DNA of 5,091 nt, from positions 1 to 5,091 of the forward strand of contig JAHJFL010000073.1 of assembly GCA_018824795.1 (NCBI GenBank), given 5' to 3'. The stretch comes from a bacterium (GTDB lineage: Bacteria > Campylobacterota > Campylobacteria > Campylobacterales > Sulfurimonadaceae). The notes under the pieces were generated by a model, which worked only from the letters and a program-made list of their open reading frames with translations, did no database searches and was not told the origin of the DNA. The position numbers were made by a program, and so were the translations under genes. This document shows, piece after piece, positions 1-5,091 of the stretch (within the stretch, counting starts at the first letter, position 1; the number at the start of each line of letters is the position of its first letter).

Positions 1-1
1 A

Positions 2-298
2 CGTGCTTGTAACTATATTTTCGAAGAGGGTTTCACTATTGTAGATAGAAATTTTTATTCGCGCTTTGGTGAGATAGATATTATTGCTATGAAAGAAGAA
101 GTGCTACATTTTATTGAAGTGAAGAGCGCCCTTGATTATGAATTGGCTATTCAAAATATTACTCCGAAAAAACTTTCACGTTTAATTAAAACAGGGGATG
201 TTTACATGAAAAAGAATGCAATTACTTTGGACTATATGTACGATGCCCTTATTGTCACACCCCAAAAGCTGTGGCATCTTGAAAATATAACACTTTAG
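2..298 (+). CDS. YraN/UPF0102 family endonuclease-like protein, 5' end cut by window edge
   Basis: The frame is open from base 2 to a TAG at 296-298 and gives 98 visible residues. The family is usually about 110-120 residues, so only a short N-terminal piece is missing. The ATG at 89 is an internal methionine, because recognisable family sequence lies upstream of it. Visible signatures are R-N (visible residues 16-17), G-E-I-D-I-I-A (23-29) and F-I-E-V-K (37-41), followed by a K-x-x-R-L-like segment at 57-62. The Asp of GEID and the E-x-K triad match the metal-binding core of the PD-(D/E)XK nuclease fold assigned to UPF0102 proteins. By family, it is a small cytoplasmic protein predicted to act on DNA, but its biological role is poorly defined. 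The stop is 10 bases before the next gene, so the two are probably co-transcribed. Family assignment is strong; function is inferred. Confidence 0.88.
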   Translation, partial: RACNYIFEEGFTIVDRNFYSRFGEIDIIAMKEEVLHFIEVKSALDYELAIQNITPKKLSRLIKTGDVYMKKNAITLDYMYDALIVTPQKLWHLENITL

Positions 299-308
299 GT
301 TAACTCAC

Positions 309-1205
309 ATGGAAAACTTTTTACTTATTTTTGTCTCTATTTTTGCCGGATATCTCATCCAGAAGGCAAATATTTTTTCTAAGGATGCTGCAACAACGCT
401 TAACCAGTTTGTTATCAATATCTCTTTTCCTGCCATTATTCTTTTGCAGGTACCTAAAATGAACTTTGAAATGGAGATGCTTTACCCTGCGTTTATTGCT
501 TGGATTGTTATGTTCTGCTCCGCCCTTGCAGTACTTGTCATTTCTAAAATACTGAACTTTTCCAAAGAGATAACCGGTGCTTTAATGCTTGTCGGCGTTT
601 TGACCAACAGCTCTTTTTTGGGTATTCCTATAGTAAACGCATACTTGGGTGCTGATGCAATAGCGTATGTTTTGGTTTACGATCAGCTTGGGACTTTTTT
701 GGCTTTTACTATTTATGGGACTTTTGTGGCTTCATACTACTCAAGTGAGCATAAACTCGACTTCAAACTCATTGCAAGAAAGATTTTGATCTTTCCTCCA
801 TTTATGGCTCTAATGGTTTCATTTTTTCTCATTGGCACAGAGTTTCATCCTGCAATAACATCTACACTTGGCTCTCTTTCTGCGACTATAGTCCCGCTTG
901 CTCTTGTGGCAGTTGGTCTGCAACTGCAGTTTCGCTTGCCTAAAGATGACTTAAAGCCCTTTAGCGTTGCTTTGATTGTGAAGCTTTTATTGGCTCCTTT
1001 GGTTGCAATTATTGTTTGTGAACTTTTTAATGTTCACGGATTGGTTGCCCATGTTTCTATCCTTGAAGCAGGAATGGCACCTATGATTACCGCCGGTGTT
1101 TTAGCTTCTATGGCAGGACTTGCTCCAAGGCTCAGTTCTTCCATCGTCGGTTACGGAATTTTGATTTCATTCGTAACAACAGGCTTTTTATATCTTCTTT
1201 TCTAA
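309..1205 (+). CDS. AEC (auxin efflux carrier) family permease
   Basis: A 298-residue, very hydrophobic protein with about ten predicted membrane segments, roughly at residues 4-20, 34-50, 57-79, 90-112, 115-141, 158-178, 185-206, 215-238, 246-268 and 277-297. Length and layout fit the bacterial AEC/MdcF-like transporter family of the inner membrane. Family hallmarks include N-x-x-I-S-F-P-A near 37-42, T-N-S-S-F-L-G-I-P (99-107), Y-D-Q-L-G (124-128), V-G-L-Q-L near 202-206, and the A-G-M-A-P-M-I-T-A-G-V-L-A segment (254-266). The substrate cannot be read from sequence. Known relatives move small organic anions such as malate or malonate, and many remain uncharacterised. The ATG at 309 has a weak AGG (297-299) nine bases upstream that overlaps the yraN-like stop codon, so the gene is probably read from the same transcript. 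No terminator follows its stop. Confidence 0.92.
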   Translation: MENFLLIFVSIFAGYLIQKANIFSKDAATTLNQFVINISFPAIILLQVPKMNFEMEMLYPAFIAWIVMFCSALAVLVISKILNFSKEITGALMLVGVLTNSSFLGIPIVNAYLGADAIAYVLVYDQLGTFLAFTIYGTFVASYYSSEHKLDFKLIARKILIFPPFMALMVSFFLIGTEFHPAITSTLGSLSATIVPLALVAVGLQLQFRLPKDDLKPFSVALIVKLLLAPLVAIIVCELFNVHGLVAHVSILEAGMAPMITAGVLASMAGLAPRLSSSIVGYGILISFVTTGFLYLLF

Positions 1206-1235
1206 GAAAAAGATGTGAAAATCGCAGTTGTGAGA

Positions 1236-1244
1236 TGTTATAAT
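1236..1244 (+). promoter_or_regulatory. Extended -10 promoter for the aldehyde dehydrogenase-DUF523 unit
   Basis: TG at 1236-1237, one base, then a consensus TATAAT at 1239-1244. No convincing -35 box lies at the usual distance, as is typical of campylobacterotal sigma-70 promoters. Transcription would start near 1250-1252, giving an unusually long leader of about 128 bases that contains three palindromes. It is the only strong promoter-like match seen between the permease and the dehydrogenase. Confidence 0.6.
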
Positions 1245-1260
1245 TCTGACCGATGTTACG

Positions 1261-1288
1261 CACTAAAACGAACACGTCCGTTTTAGTG
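1261..1288. repeat. 28-base near-perfect palindrome (12 of 14 pairs match)
   Basis: The arms cactaaaacg (1261-1270) and cgttttagtg (1279-1288) are exact reverse complements. In the 8-base centre, two further pairs match (1272/1277 and 1273/1276), while 1271/1278 and 1274/1275 do not. It could fold as a 10-bp hairpin in the leader RNA or be a dyad in DNA. No U-tract follows it, so it is not a canonical intrinsic terminator for the permease. Confidence 0.75.
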
Positions 1289-1290
1289 GC

Positions 1291-1306
1291 AGAGACAAAT
1301 GTCCCT
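1291..1306. repeat. 16-base imperfect palindrome (6 of 8 pairs match)
   Basis: The core gaca-aa-tgtc (1294-1303) is symmetric, and 1291/1306 and 1292/1305 also pair. The mismatches are 1293/1304 and the central pair. The centre is too tight for a stable RNA hairpin, so it is more likely a DNA dyad or part of a composite repeat with its two neighbours. Confidence 0.45.
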
Positions 1307-1323
1307 ACAACCCCCTAAAGCTA

Positions 1324-1341
1324 CGAAAAGTAAACTTTTCG
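1324..1341. repeat. 18-base near-perfect palindrome (8 of 9 pairs match)
   Basis: The arms cgaaaagt (1324-1331) and acttttcg (1334-1341) are exact reverse complements around a central aa. As RNA it would fold as a 7-bp stem with a taaa loop. It lies 27 bases upstream of the dehydrogenase ribosome binding site, so it does not mask that site directly. Confidence 0.65.
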
Positions 1342-1368
1342 AGAAAACTAGATAAATAGACATTTTTT

Positions 1369-1373
1369 GGAGA
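1369..1373 (+). promoter_or_regulatory. Ribosome binding site that fixes the dehydrogenase start
   Basis: GGAGA sits five bases upstream of ATG 1379. This is ideal for that start. It overlaps the possible TTG start at 1367, so it cannot serve that one. Confidence 0.8.
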
Positions 1374-1378
1374 ATTTT

Positions 1379-2794
1379 ATGGATGCAAAAATATTTCTTG
1401 GCTCAAATGAAGCCACAGCTGAAAATTTTAGTGAGAGAGTAAGTCCTTACAGTGGTGAAGTAGTTTCTCGTGCACCTATATGTAACGCTGACTTGGCAAA
1501 ACAAGCTCTTAAAATTGCCCAAAACGCAACCGTAGCTGCAAAAGCTTCAACACTTGCTCAAAGATGTAACTGGCTTTTAGATGTCGCTTCCAAACTTCGT
1601 GAGCAAAAAGAGGACATTGCAAAAACGATTACCGATGAAGTCGGCAAACCTATTGCGTTTGCAAGAGTAGAAGTGGAGCGTTGTATAGAGACTGTGACGC
1701 TCTCTGCTGAGACAATGCGAACTATGCACGGCGAAACTATTAATACAGATGCAATGAACAGCGGTAAAAAAACGACTGCGTTTTTCACGCGTGTGCCGGC
1801 TGGCGTTGTCGTGGCAATTACTCCGTTTAATTTTCCGCTCAATCTTGTGGCGCATAAACTCGCACCCGCTCTTGTGGCAGGAAATGCGGTGGTGCTTAAA
1901 CCAACTCCTGAAGCTCCGTTGACAGCCTACAAATTTGCTAAACTTTTTATTGAAAGTGAATATGCAATTCCTGATGCTTTGAGTGTTGTTTATGGCGATG
2001 CTGAGGTTGGAAGTGCTTTAATTACAAGTGATATTCCTCGTGTCATCAGCTTTACAGGTTCTGTTCCTGTTGGAGCTATCATTACAAAAAACGCAGGGAT
2101 TAAAAAAGTCAGCTTGGAGCTTGGCGGAAACGCAGCGACTTTTATAGATACGAGTGCAGATTTAGATTTGGCGGCAGAGCGTTGTGCCTTAGGTGCTTTT
2201 GTCAACTCGGGGCAAGTTTGTATCTCACTTCAACGCATATATGTGCATAAAGACATTTATGATGCTTTTGCACAGAAAATGGCTGAAGCTACAAAAAAAT
2301 TGGTAGTCGGTTCACCGTACGAAGATAATACTTTCATGGGACCACTTATAGATGATGAAGCAGCAGTGCGCGCTATGGGCTGGGTTGAAAGTGCCATAGA
2401 AGAGGGTGCAGTGCCACTTTTGCCACCTCACCGTGAGGGAAGAATGTTTCATCCATGTGTTATGGCAAATGTAACAGACGACATGGCTATAGTATGCGAG
2501 GAAGTTTTCGCACCGATTGTTTCACTTGTAAAAGTAGATTCATTCGATGATGCGTTTCCTCGTATGAACAACTCTCCGTATGGTCTGCAGTTTTCACTTT
2601 TTACGAATGATTTGAAACTCACGCAAAGAGCAATTTACGAACTTGACGCGGGTGGAATTGTTATTAACGATATGCCGACACTGCGTTTTGACATTCAGCC
2701 GTATGGCGGAGTAAAGCTCAGCGGTGTTGGTCGTGAGGGACCAAAATTTGCCATTGAAGAGATGACAGAGATTAAGTCTGTTATTATCTGCTAA
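1379..2794 (+). CDS. NAD(P)-dependent aldehyde dehydrogenase, lactaldehyde dehydrogenase-like (ALDH family 21 type)
   Basis: A 471-residue cytoplasmic enzyme of full ALDH length, expected to oxidise an aldehyde to its acid with NAD+ or NADP+. Landmarks, numbered from the chosen ATG: T-P-F-N-F-P with oxyanion-hole Asn151, the cofactor-binding Lys174 in L-K-P-T-P-E-A-P, the G-S-V-P-V-G turn of the Rossmann fold (227-232), general base Glu247 in L-E-L-G-G, nucleophile Cys281 in N-S-G-Q-V-C-I-S, Glu375 in E-E-V-F-A-P, and S-P-Y-G-L near 399-403. All catalytic residues are present. The Q-V-C-I-S-L-Q-R-I-Y-V surroundings resemble the lactaldehyde/family-21 group rather than betaine-aldehyde or succinate-semialdehyde enzymes, but the substrate is not proven. 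An in-frame TTG at 1367 would add four residues; ATG 1379 is preferred because of its ribosome binding site. It directly abuts the following DUF523 gene. Confidence 0.93.
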   Translation: MDAKIFLGSNEATAENFSERVSPYSGEVVSRAPICNADLAKQALKIAQNATVAAKASTLAQRCNWLLDVASKLREQKEDIAKTITDEVGKPIAFARVEVERCIETVTLSAETMRTMHGETINTDAMNSGKKTTAFFTRVPAGVVVAITPFNFPLNLVAHKLAPALVAGNAVVLKPTPEAPLTAYKFAKLFIESEYAIPDALSVVYGDAEVGSALITSDIPRVISFTGSVPVGAIITKNAGIKKVSLELGGNAATFIDTSADLDLAAERCALGAFVNSGQVCISLQRIYVHKDIYDAFAQKMAEATKKLVVGSPYEDNTFMGPLIDDEAAVRAMGWVESAIEEGAVPLLPPHREGRMFHPCVMANVTDDMAIVCEEVFAPIVSLVKVDSFDDAFPRMNNSPYGLQFSLFTNDLKLTQRAIYELDAGGIVINDMPTLRFDIQPYGGVKLSGVGREGPKFAIEEMTEIKSVIIC

Positions 2795-3244
2795 ATGCCC
2801 AAGAAAAAGGTAATTATTTCTGCTTGTCTACTTGGTGAAGTTTGTAGATATGACGGACAAACAAAGCAGGTTAACGAAGTTATAGAAGCTTTTAGAGAGT
2901 ATGAAATAATTCCTTTTTGCCCTGAAGCACCTCTGTTTGGAACGCCTAGGCAACGCATTAGTGTTGTGCAAAAAGAGGCTGAGAAGAGAATTATTACAGA
3001 TGAAACAAACGAGGATGTTACGCAAAAACTTCAAGAAGAAATCAGCTCTTTTATCAATAAGCATTCAGATGTCTCGCAGATTATTCTCAAATCAAAGTCG
3101 CCAAGTTGTGGCATTGCCACGACACCGGTACTTAATGAAGAGCGAAAAATTACTGGCTTTGGAGATGGTATAGCCGTAGCATTATTGAGAGAAAAATACC
3201 CAAACGCAACACTTTGCGATGAAAACAGCTCTATAAAGAGTTAA
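2795..3244 (+). CDS. DUF523 family protein, possible iron-sulfur (thiouracil desulfurase-like) protein
   Basis: A 149-residue cytoplasmic protein matching DUF523 over its full length: I-S-A-C-L-L-G with Cys11, C-R-Y-D-G with Cys17, F-C-P-E with Cys42, T-P-R (50-52), E-D-V-T (73-76), I-L-K-S-K-S-P-S-C-G with Cys105, and a terminal G-F-G-D-G-I-A-V segment (121-128). The DUF523 enzyme TudS desulfurates 2-thiouracil with a [4Fe-4S] cluster held by three cysteines, and the conserved cysteines here are consistent with that. Desulfurase activity in this protein is inferred. The usual G-G-L after C-P-E is replaced by P-L-F-G. ATG 2795 immediately follows the dehydrogenase TAA and has no good Shine-Dalgarno sequence at the right distance, so translation is probably coupled to the upstream gene. 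It ends 28 bases from the convergent PsiE-like gene, with no clear terminator between them. Confidence 0.88.
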   Translation: MPKKKVIISACLLGEVCRYDGQTKQVNEVIEAFREYEIIPFCPEAPLFGTPRQRISVVQKEAEKRIITDETNEDVTQKLQEEISSFINKHSDVSQIILKSKSPSCGIATTPVLNEERKITGFGDGIAVALLREKYPNATLCDENSSIKS

Positions 3245-3272
3245 AATACTCCCAGAAAGAGGATAGGTTTTG

Positions 3273-3770
3273 TTAAATGCTTATACTCTGATTTTTCCAT
3301 TTTATTTTAAGCGTTTGTATATAAACAATGAGAACAAAAAAACCTCCAGAGGTAAGGCCAAGCACAAGTAAAATCATTGTTTCAGATGGATCTGTCTCTA
3401 AAAGTATCAACTTTCTTACAAGCACAACAAAAGTTATTTCTAAAAATGTCACGGCGTAATCGAAACCATTTTTTATAAATAATGTTTTTACAATCGCTGC
3501 GACAATAAGTGTAAATAGCCCATCTGTTAAGAGCATTTTAATAGATTGGAAATCAAGTGCTCCTTGGTTGATTGTAAATGAAAGCATTTTGTATGAGAGA
3601 CTCATCAGACATAAAGCAAAATACAAAATCATAATCATTATAAAAATATATTTGAGTATATTTACAACACGCAGAAGCATACTGTCTATTTTAAGTTCCA
3701 TATATTTGTCGAGTGAGGCTATATTGCGGAGTGATTTTTCAAACACAGAGACTTTTTTTATTGTTGCCAT
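3273..3770 (-). CDS. PsiE-family four-helix membrane protein
   Basis: A 165-residue protein with a soluble basic N-terminus (about 1-33) and four predicted membrane segments near 36-60, 81-98, 104-123 and 130-152, ending in a short basic tail. The second half follows the PsiE (phosphate-starvation-inducible) pattern: I-V-K-T-L-F-I-K-x-G-F-D-Y (93-105), then V-L-V-R-K-L-I-L (116-123), a short polar D-P-S loop and a last hydrophobic helix. Inner-membrane location is expected. PsiE is induced by phosphate limitation in E. coli, but its molecular role is not established, and phosphate control is not shown here. ATG 3770 is supported by AGAGGA upstream. It is divergent from the AraC-type regulator across a 119-base gap, which makes it a candidate target of that regulator. 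Similarity was recognised by eye, so the family call is fairly but not fully certain. Confidence 0.72.
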   Translation of the reverse strand: MATIKKVSVFEKSLRNIASLDKYMELKIDSMLLRVVNILKYIFIMIMILYFALCLMSLSYKMLSFTINQGALDFQSIKMLLTDGLFTLIVAAIVKTLFIKNGFDYAVTFLEITFVVLVRKLILLETDPSETMILLVLGLTSGGFFVLIVYIQTLKIKWKNQSISI

Positions 3771-3776
3771 TTTTCA

Positions 3777-3782
3777 TCCTCT
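3777..3782 (-). promoter_or_regulatory. Ribosome binding site of the PsiE-like gene
   Basis: On the minus strand AGAGGA lies six bases before ATG 3770. It is a strong Shine-Dalgarno match and supports this start over internal methionines. Confidence 0.75.
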
Positions 3783-3792
3783 ATTTTTTGAA

Positions 3793-3798
3793 ATTATA
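3793..3798 (-). promoter_or_regulatory. Candidate -10 box of the PsiE-like gene
   Basis: The minus strand reads TATAAT here, upstream of the ribosome binding site. The start would fall near 3786, leaving a short leader of about 16 bases. There is no TG extension and no clear -35 box, and the region is AT-rich, so chance matches are likely. Confidence 0.4.
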
Positions 3799-3822
3799 TT
3801 TGCTTCAGAAAAATTATCCTAT

Positions 3823-3838
3823 ACATATAAAAACATAT
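3823..3838. repeat. Direct repeat acatat with 10-bp period in the divergent intergenic region
   Basis: Acatat occurs at 3823-3828 and 3833-3838, one helical turn apart. The pair lies about where the -35 region of the PsiE-like promoter would be and some 50-70 bases upstream of the regulator start. AraC-family proteins commonly bind direct repeats, so this is a possible operator. The surrounding sequence is very AT-rich, which makes chance a real alternative. Confidence 0.25.
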
Positions 3839-3874
3839 CTATATACACTTTTTGCTAACTTTATTCTCTTATAT

Positions 3875-3883
3875 TGCTATAAT
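3875..3883 (+). promoter_or_regulatory. Extended -10 promoter of the AraC-type regulator
   Basis: TG at 3875-3876, one base, then a consensus TATAAT at 3878-3883. The expected transcription start, about seven bases downstream, coincides with the A of ATG 3890. It has the same architecture as the promoter at 1236-1244. Confidence 0.55.
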
Positions 3884-3889
3884 TGTGAG

Positions 3890-4765
3890 ATGAAGAGAGA
3901 TATTGCGTTTAATAGAAAGAAAATTACCAATGATTTGATGCACTATATTTACGAAAATATAGAGTCATCCATAAACCTCGATGCTTTAAGTGAAGATTTC
4001 CAAATTTCCAAATTTCATATGCATAGAATATTTAAAGAGGAATTCGGTGTAAATATTTATGCCGCTATTCAATCTATAAGACTTCAAAAAGCTGCCAATC
4101 TTCTTATCACCAATAAAGCTGCCACTATTTATGATATATCACTTATATGTGGTTACAGTTCTCAGACATCTTTTATAAGAGCCTTTATAGCAAGATTTTC
4201 TATGACACCTACGCAATGGAGAAAAGGCGGATTTTTAGAATATTCAAACAAAATTATTCATAAGAACACCGACTTTTTGCCCTCAAACGCAGATTATACA
4301 AAACTTGTTCCTGAAATTAAAAAGATGCCCTCAATGGATGTTTACTACATCCGACATCGTGGATATGATGAAGATATACAAAAGTGTTGGCAAAATCTGC
4401 AAGCAATTGTATTGCTCAATGAGATAGAAACTTATAAACAAATCGCACTTTATCATGACAATCCAATTATTACGCCACTTAAAGATTGCAATTATGTTGC
4501 ATGTGTATCGAGTAATGAATTTTCAAATGAAAAAGTAAATCTGCCTTTTTTTAAAATACACGAGGGAGTGTATGCTGAATTCAGTGCAACAGGATATGGG
4601 GACGATATACTCAACCTTGTACAGTGGGTTTATCATGAGTGGTTGCCAACGAGTGGCTTTGAAGCAACAGTAAAGCACTCGTATATGATTTACGAAGAGA
4701 ATAACTTTTTAAATAAGAATGACTATTTTTCTCTGAAATATTATATTCCCATTATTCTGGCCTAA
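3890..4765 (+). CDS. AraC-family transcriptional regulator with C-terminal GyrI-like effector domain
   Basis: A 291-residue DNA-binding regulator. The N-terminal part carries two helix-turn-helix units: the first near 28-51 (L-D-A-L-S-E-D-F-Q-I-S-K-F-H-M-H-R-I-F-K), the second near 77-104, with I-C-G-Y-S-S-Q-T-S-F-I-R-A-F and the closing M-T-P-T-Q-W-R motif (105-111). Residues about 145-290 form a GyrI-like (SOUL/RobA-type) small-molecule-binding domain, with V-Y-Y-I-R-H-R-G-Y (151-159), an Y-H-D-N-P segment (188-192) and W-L-P-T-S-G-F (251-257). This N-terminal DNA-binding plus C-terminal GyrI order matches Rob-type regulators. The frame stays open back to an ATG at 3713, but the extra 59 residues overlap the PsiE-like gene on the other strand and do not look like the family. 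ATG 3890 starts just before the normal family sequence. No Shine-Dalgarno is seen and the -10 ends six bases away, which suggests a leaderless mRNA. The effector is unknown. Confidence 0.88.
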   Translation: MKRDIAFNRKKITNDLMHYIYENIESSINLDALSEDFQISKFHMHRIFKEEFGVNIYAAIQSIRLQKAANLLITNKAATIYDISLICGYSSQTSFIRAFIARFSMTPTQWRKGGFLEYSNKIIHKNTDFLPSNADYTKLVPEIKKMPSMDVYYIRHRGYDEDIQKCWQNLQAIVLLNEIETYKQIALYHDNPIITPLKDCNYVACVSSNEFSNEKVNLPFFKIHEGVYAEFSATGYGDDILNLVQWVYHEWLPTSGFEATVKHSYMIYEENNFLNKNDYFSLKYYIPIILA

Positions 4766-4782
4766 AAGCTCAGATAATGGGA
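4747..4782 (+). terminator. Hairpin overlapping the stop codon of the AraC-type gene, probable terminator
   Basis: A perfect 9-bp inverted repeat, tcccattat (4747-4755) and ataatggga (4774-4782), can be extended by ctg/cag (4757-4759 with 4771-4773) if base 4756 is bulged. The stop codon at 4763-4765 lies in the loop. Only a weak tgttt follows, so efficiency as an intrinsic terminator is uncertain. Confidence 0.5.
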
Positions 4783-4803
4783 TGTTTCATGAATAATTCT
4801 ATT

Positions 4804-4827
4804 AAAATAAAAAGTGAATTTTATTTT
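4804..4827. repeat. AT-only inverted repeat at the 3' end of the small minus-strand gene
   Basis: Aaaataaaa (4804-4812) and ttttatttt (4819-4827) are exact reverse complements with a six-base spacer. It reaches the stop codon of the minus-strand gene. All nine pairs are A-T, so the stem is weak. It may assist transcript termination between the convergent genes or simply reflect base composition. Confidence 0.3.
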
Positions 4828-5066
4828 TAGGAGACATATTCCAAACGGCAAAGATTAACATACCAGTCATCTCTGTAATACTTTCGTGAGGGTGTGAGAT
4901 AAATTTTAAAGGCATCCTCAAAACACTCTATTTTCCTGATGCATTCCTGTGGAATCTCAAGTTCGTTTTCACATATGCTTTTTGCACATATATCATCTAA
5001 ATCACAAAAAAACTCTAACTCAGGATTGTTTGCATAAATTGTAAACTCTCTCTCGTGCATTTTCAT
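4827..5066 (-). CDS. Small cysteine-rich protein of unknown function
   Basis: A complete frame of 79 residues; an in-frame stop lies 9 bases upstream of the start, so the gene does not extend past the window edge. The family is not recognised. The protein has no signal peptide or membrane segment, is acidic in its first two-thirds (E/D-rich, residues 4-51), and carries six cysteines at 21, 27, 32, 42, 48 and 73. These do not form a clear CxxC zinc or ferredoxin motif. The C-terminal third is rich in Tyr and Arg. ATG 5066 and ATG 5060 are both possible: the upstream purine stretch cagagagaa is very close to the first and better spaced for the second. The gene is convergent with the AraC-type regulator. 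Coding is supported by a plausible globular composition and lack of a competing frame, but not by homology. Confidence 0.55.
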   Translation of the reverse strand: MKMHEREFTIYANNPELEFFCDLDDICAKSICENELEIPQECIRKIECFEDAFKIYLTPSRKYYRDDWYVNLCRLEYVS

Positions 5067-5091
5067 TTCTCTCTGTTAATTAAGTTCAGAA

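Noticed and set aside
1261..1288. 28-base palindrome as an intrinsic terminator of the permease gene
   Set aside because: It is followed by ggcagaga rather than a T-tract and lies downstream of a strong promoter-like -10.
1206..1378. CRISPR array or a known riboswitch in the leader
   Set aside because: The palindromes differ in sequence and are not regularly repeated units, and no known riboswitch core was recognised.
1558..2205. Several open frames on the minus strand inside the aldehyde dehydrogenase gene
   Set aside because: They are shadows of a strongly conserved gene on the other strand and show no recognisable protein character or ribosome binding sites.
2828..3173. Overlapping open frames on both strands inside the DUF523 gene
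   Set aside because: The DUF523 frame contains all the family motifs; the others have shadow-like composition.
3229..3240. Small hairpin ctct-ataa-agag at the end of the DUF523 gene as a terminator
   Set aside because: It has a stem of only four pairs and no following T-tract.
3568..3858. Open frame of 96 codons on the plus strand
   Set aside because: It is antisense to the PsiE-like gene, runs through AT-rich intergenic sequence and has Ile/Ser/Tyr-rich low-complexity composition with no family resemblance.
3713..3889. In-frame 59-codon upstream extension of the AraC-type regulator from ATG 3713
   Set aside because: It overlaps the PsiE-like gene on the other strand, is hydrophobic and unlike the family N-terminus, and lies upstream of the best promoter.

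Overview
The window looks like a piece of chromosome from a mesophilic, AT-rich campylobacterotal bacterium, most like a Sulfurimonas-type organism. This is judged from protein character, codon use and extended -10 promoters without clear -35 boxes. The genus is an inference, not a demonstrated result. Most genes belong to recognisable families. No phage, transposase, CRISPR, tRNA or rRNA sequence was seen.

Layout. A YraN/UPF0102 nuclease-like gene, cut by the left edge (2-298), is followed after 10 bases by an AEC-family membrane permease (309-1205). Next is a 173-base intergenic stretch with a good extended -10 (TGTTATAAT) and three successive near-perfect palindromes. It leads into an aldehyde dehydrogenase of the lactaldehyde dehydrogenase-like (ALDH family 21) type, best started at ATG 1379. 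A DUF523 protein follows, whose ATG directly abuts the dehydrogenase stop codon (2795-3244). These two form a tight, probably translationally coupled pair.

The second half is organised around a divergent pair. A four-helix PsiE-family membrane protein (minus strand, 3273-3770) and an AraC-type regulator with a GyrI-like effector domain (plus strand, 3890-4765) share a 119-base AT-rich region with a promoter in each direction. The regulator's -10 ends six bases before its most sensible ATG, so its mRNA is probably leaderless. A perfect 9-bp inverted repeat at the regulator's stop codon could act as its terminator. At the right edge a convergent, cysteine-rich 79-residue protein of unknown function is encoded on the minus strand (4827-5066).

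How the genes may work together. The dehydrogenase and DUF523 gene are clearly one transcription unit, but the sequence does not reveal a shared pathway. The AraC/GyrI protein is well placed to control itself and the PsiE-like gene, possibly through an acatat direct repeat with a 10-bp period, but this is inference. The observations most worth following are the palindrome cluster ahead of the dehydrogenase, the apparent leaderless start of the regulator, the iron-sulfur-type cysteines of the DUF523 protein, and the orphan cysteine-rich small protein.
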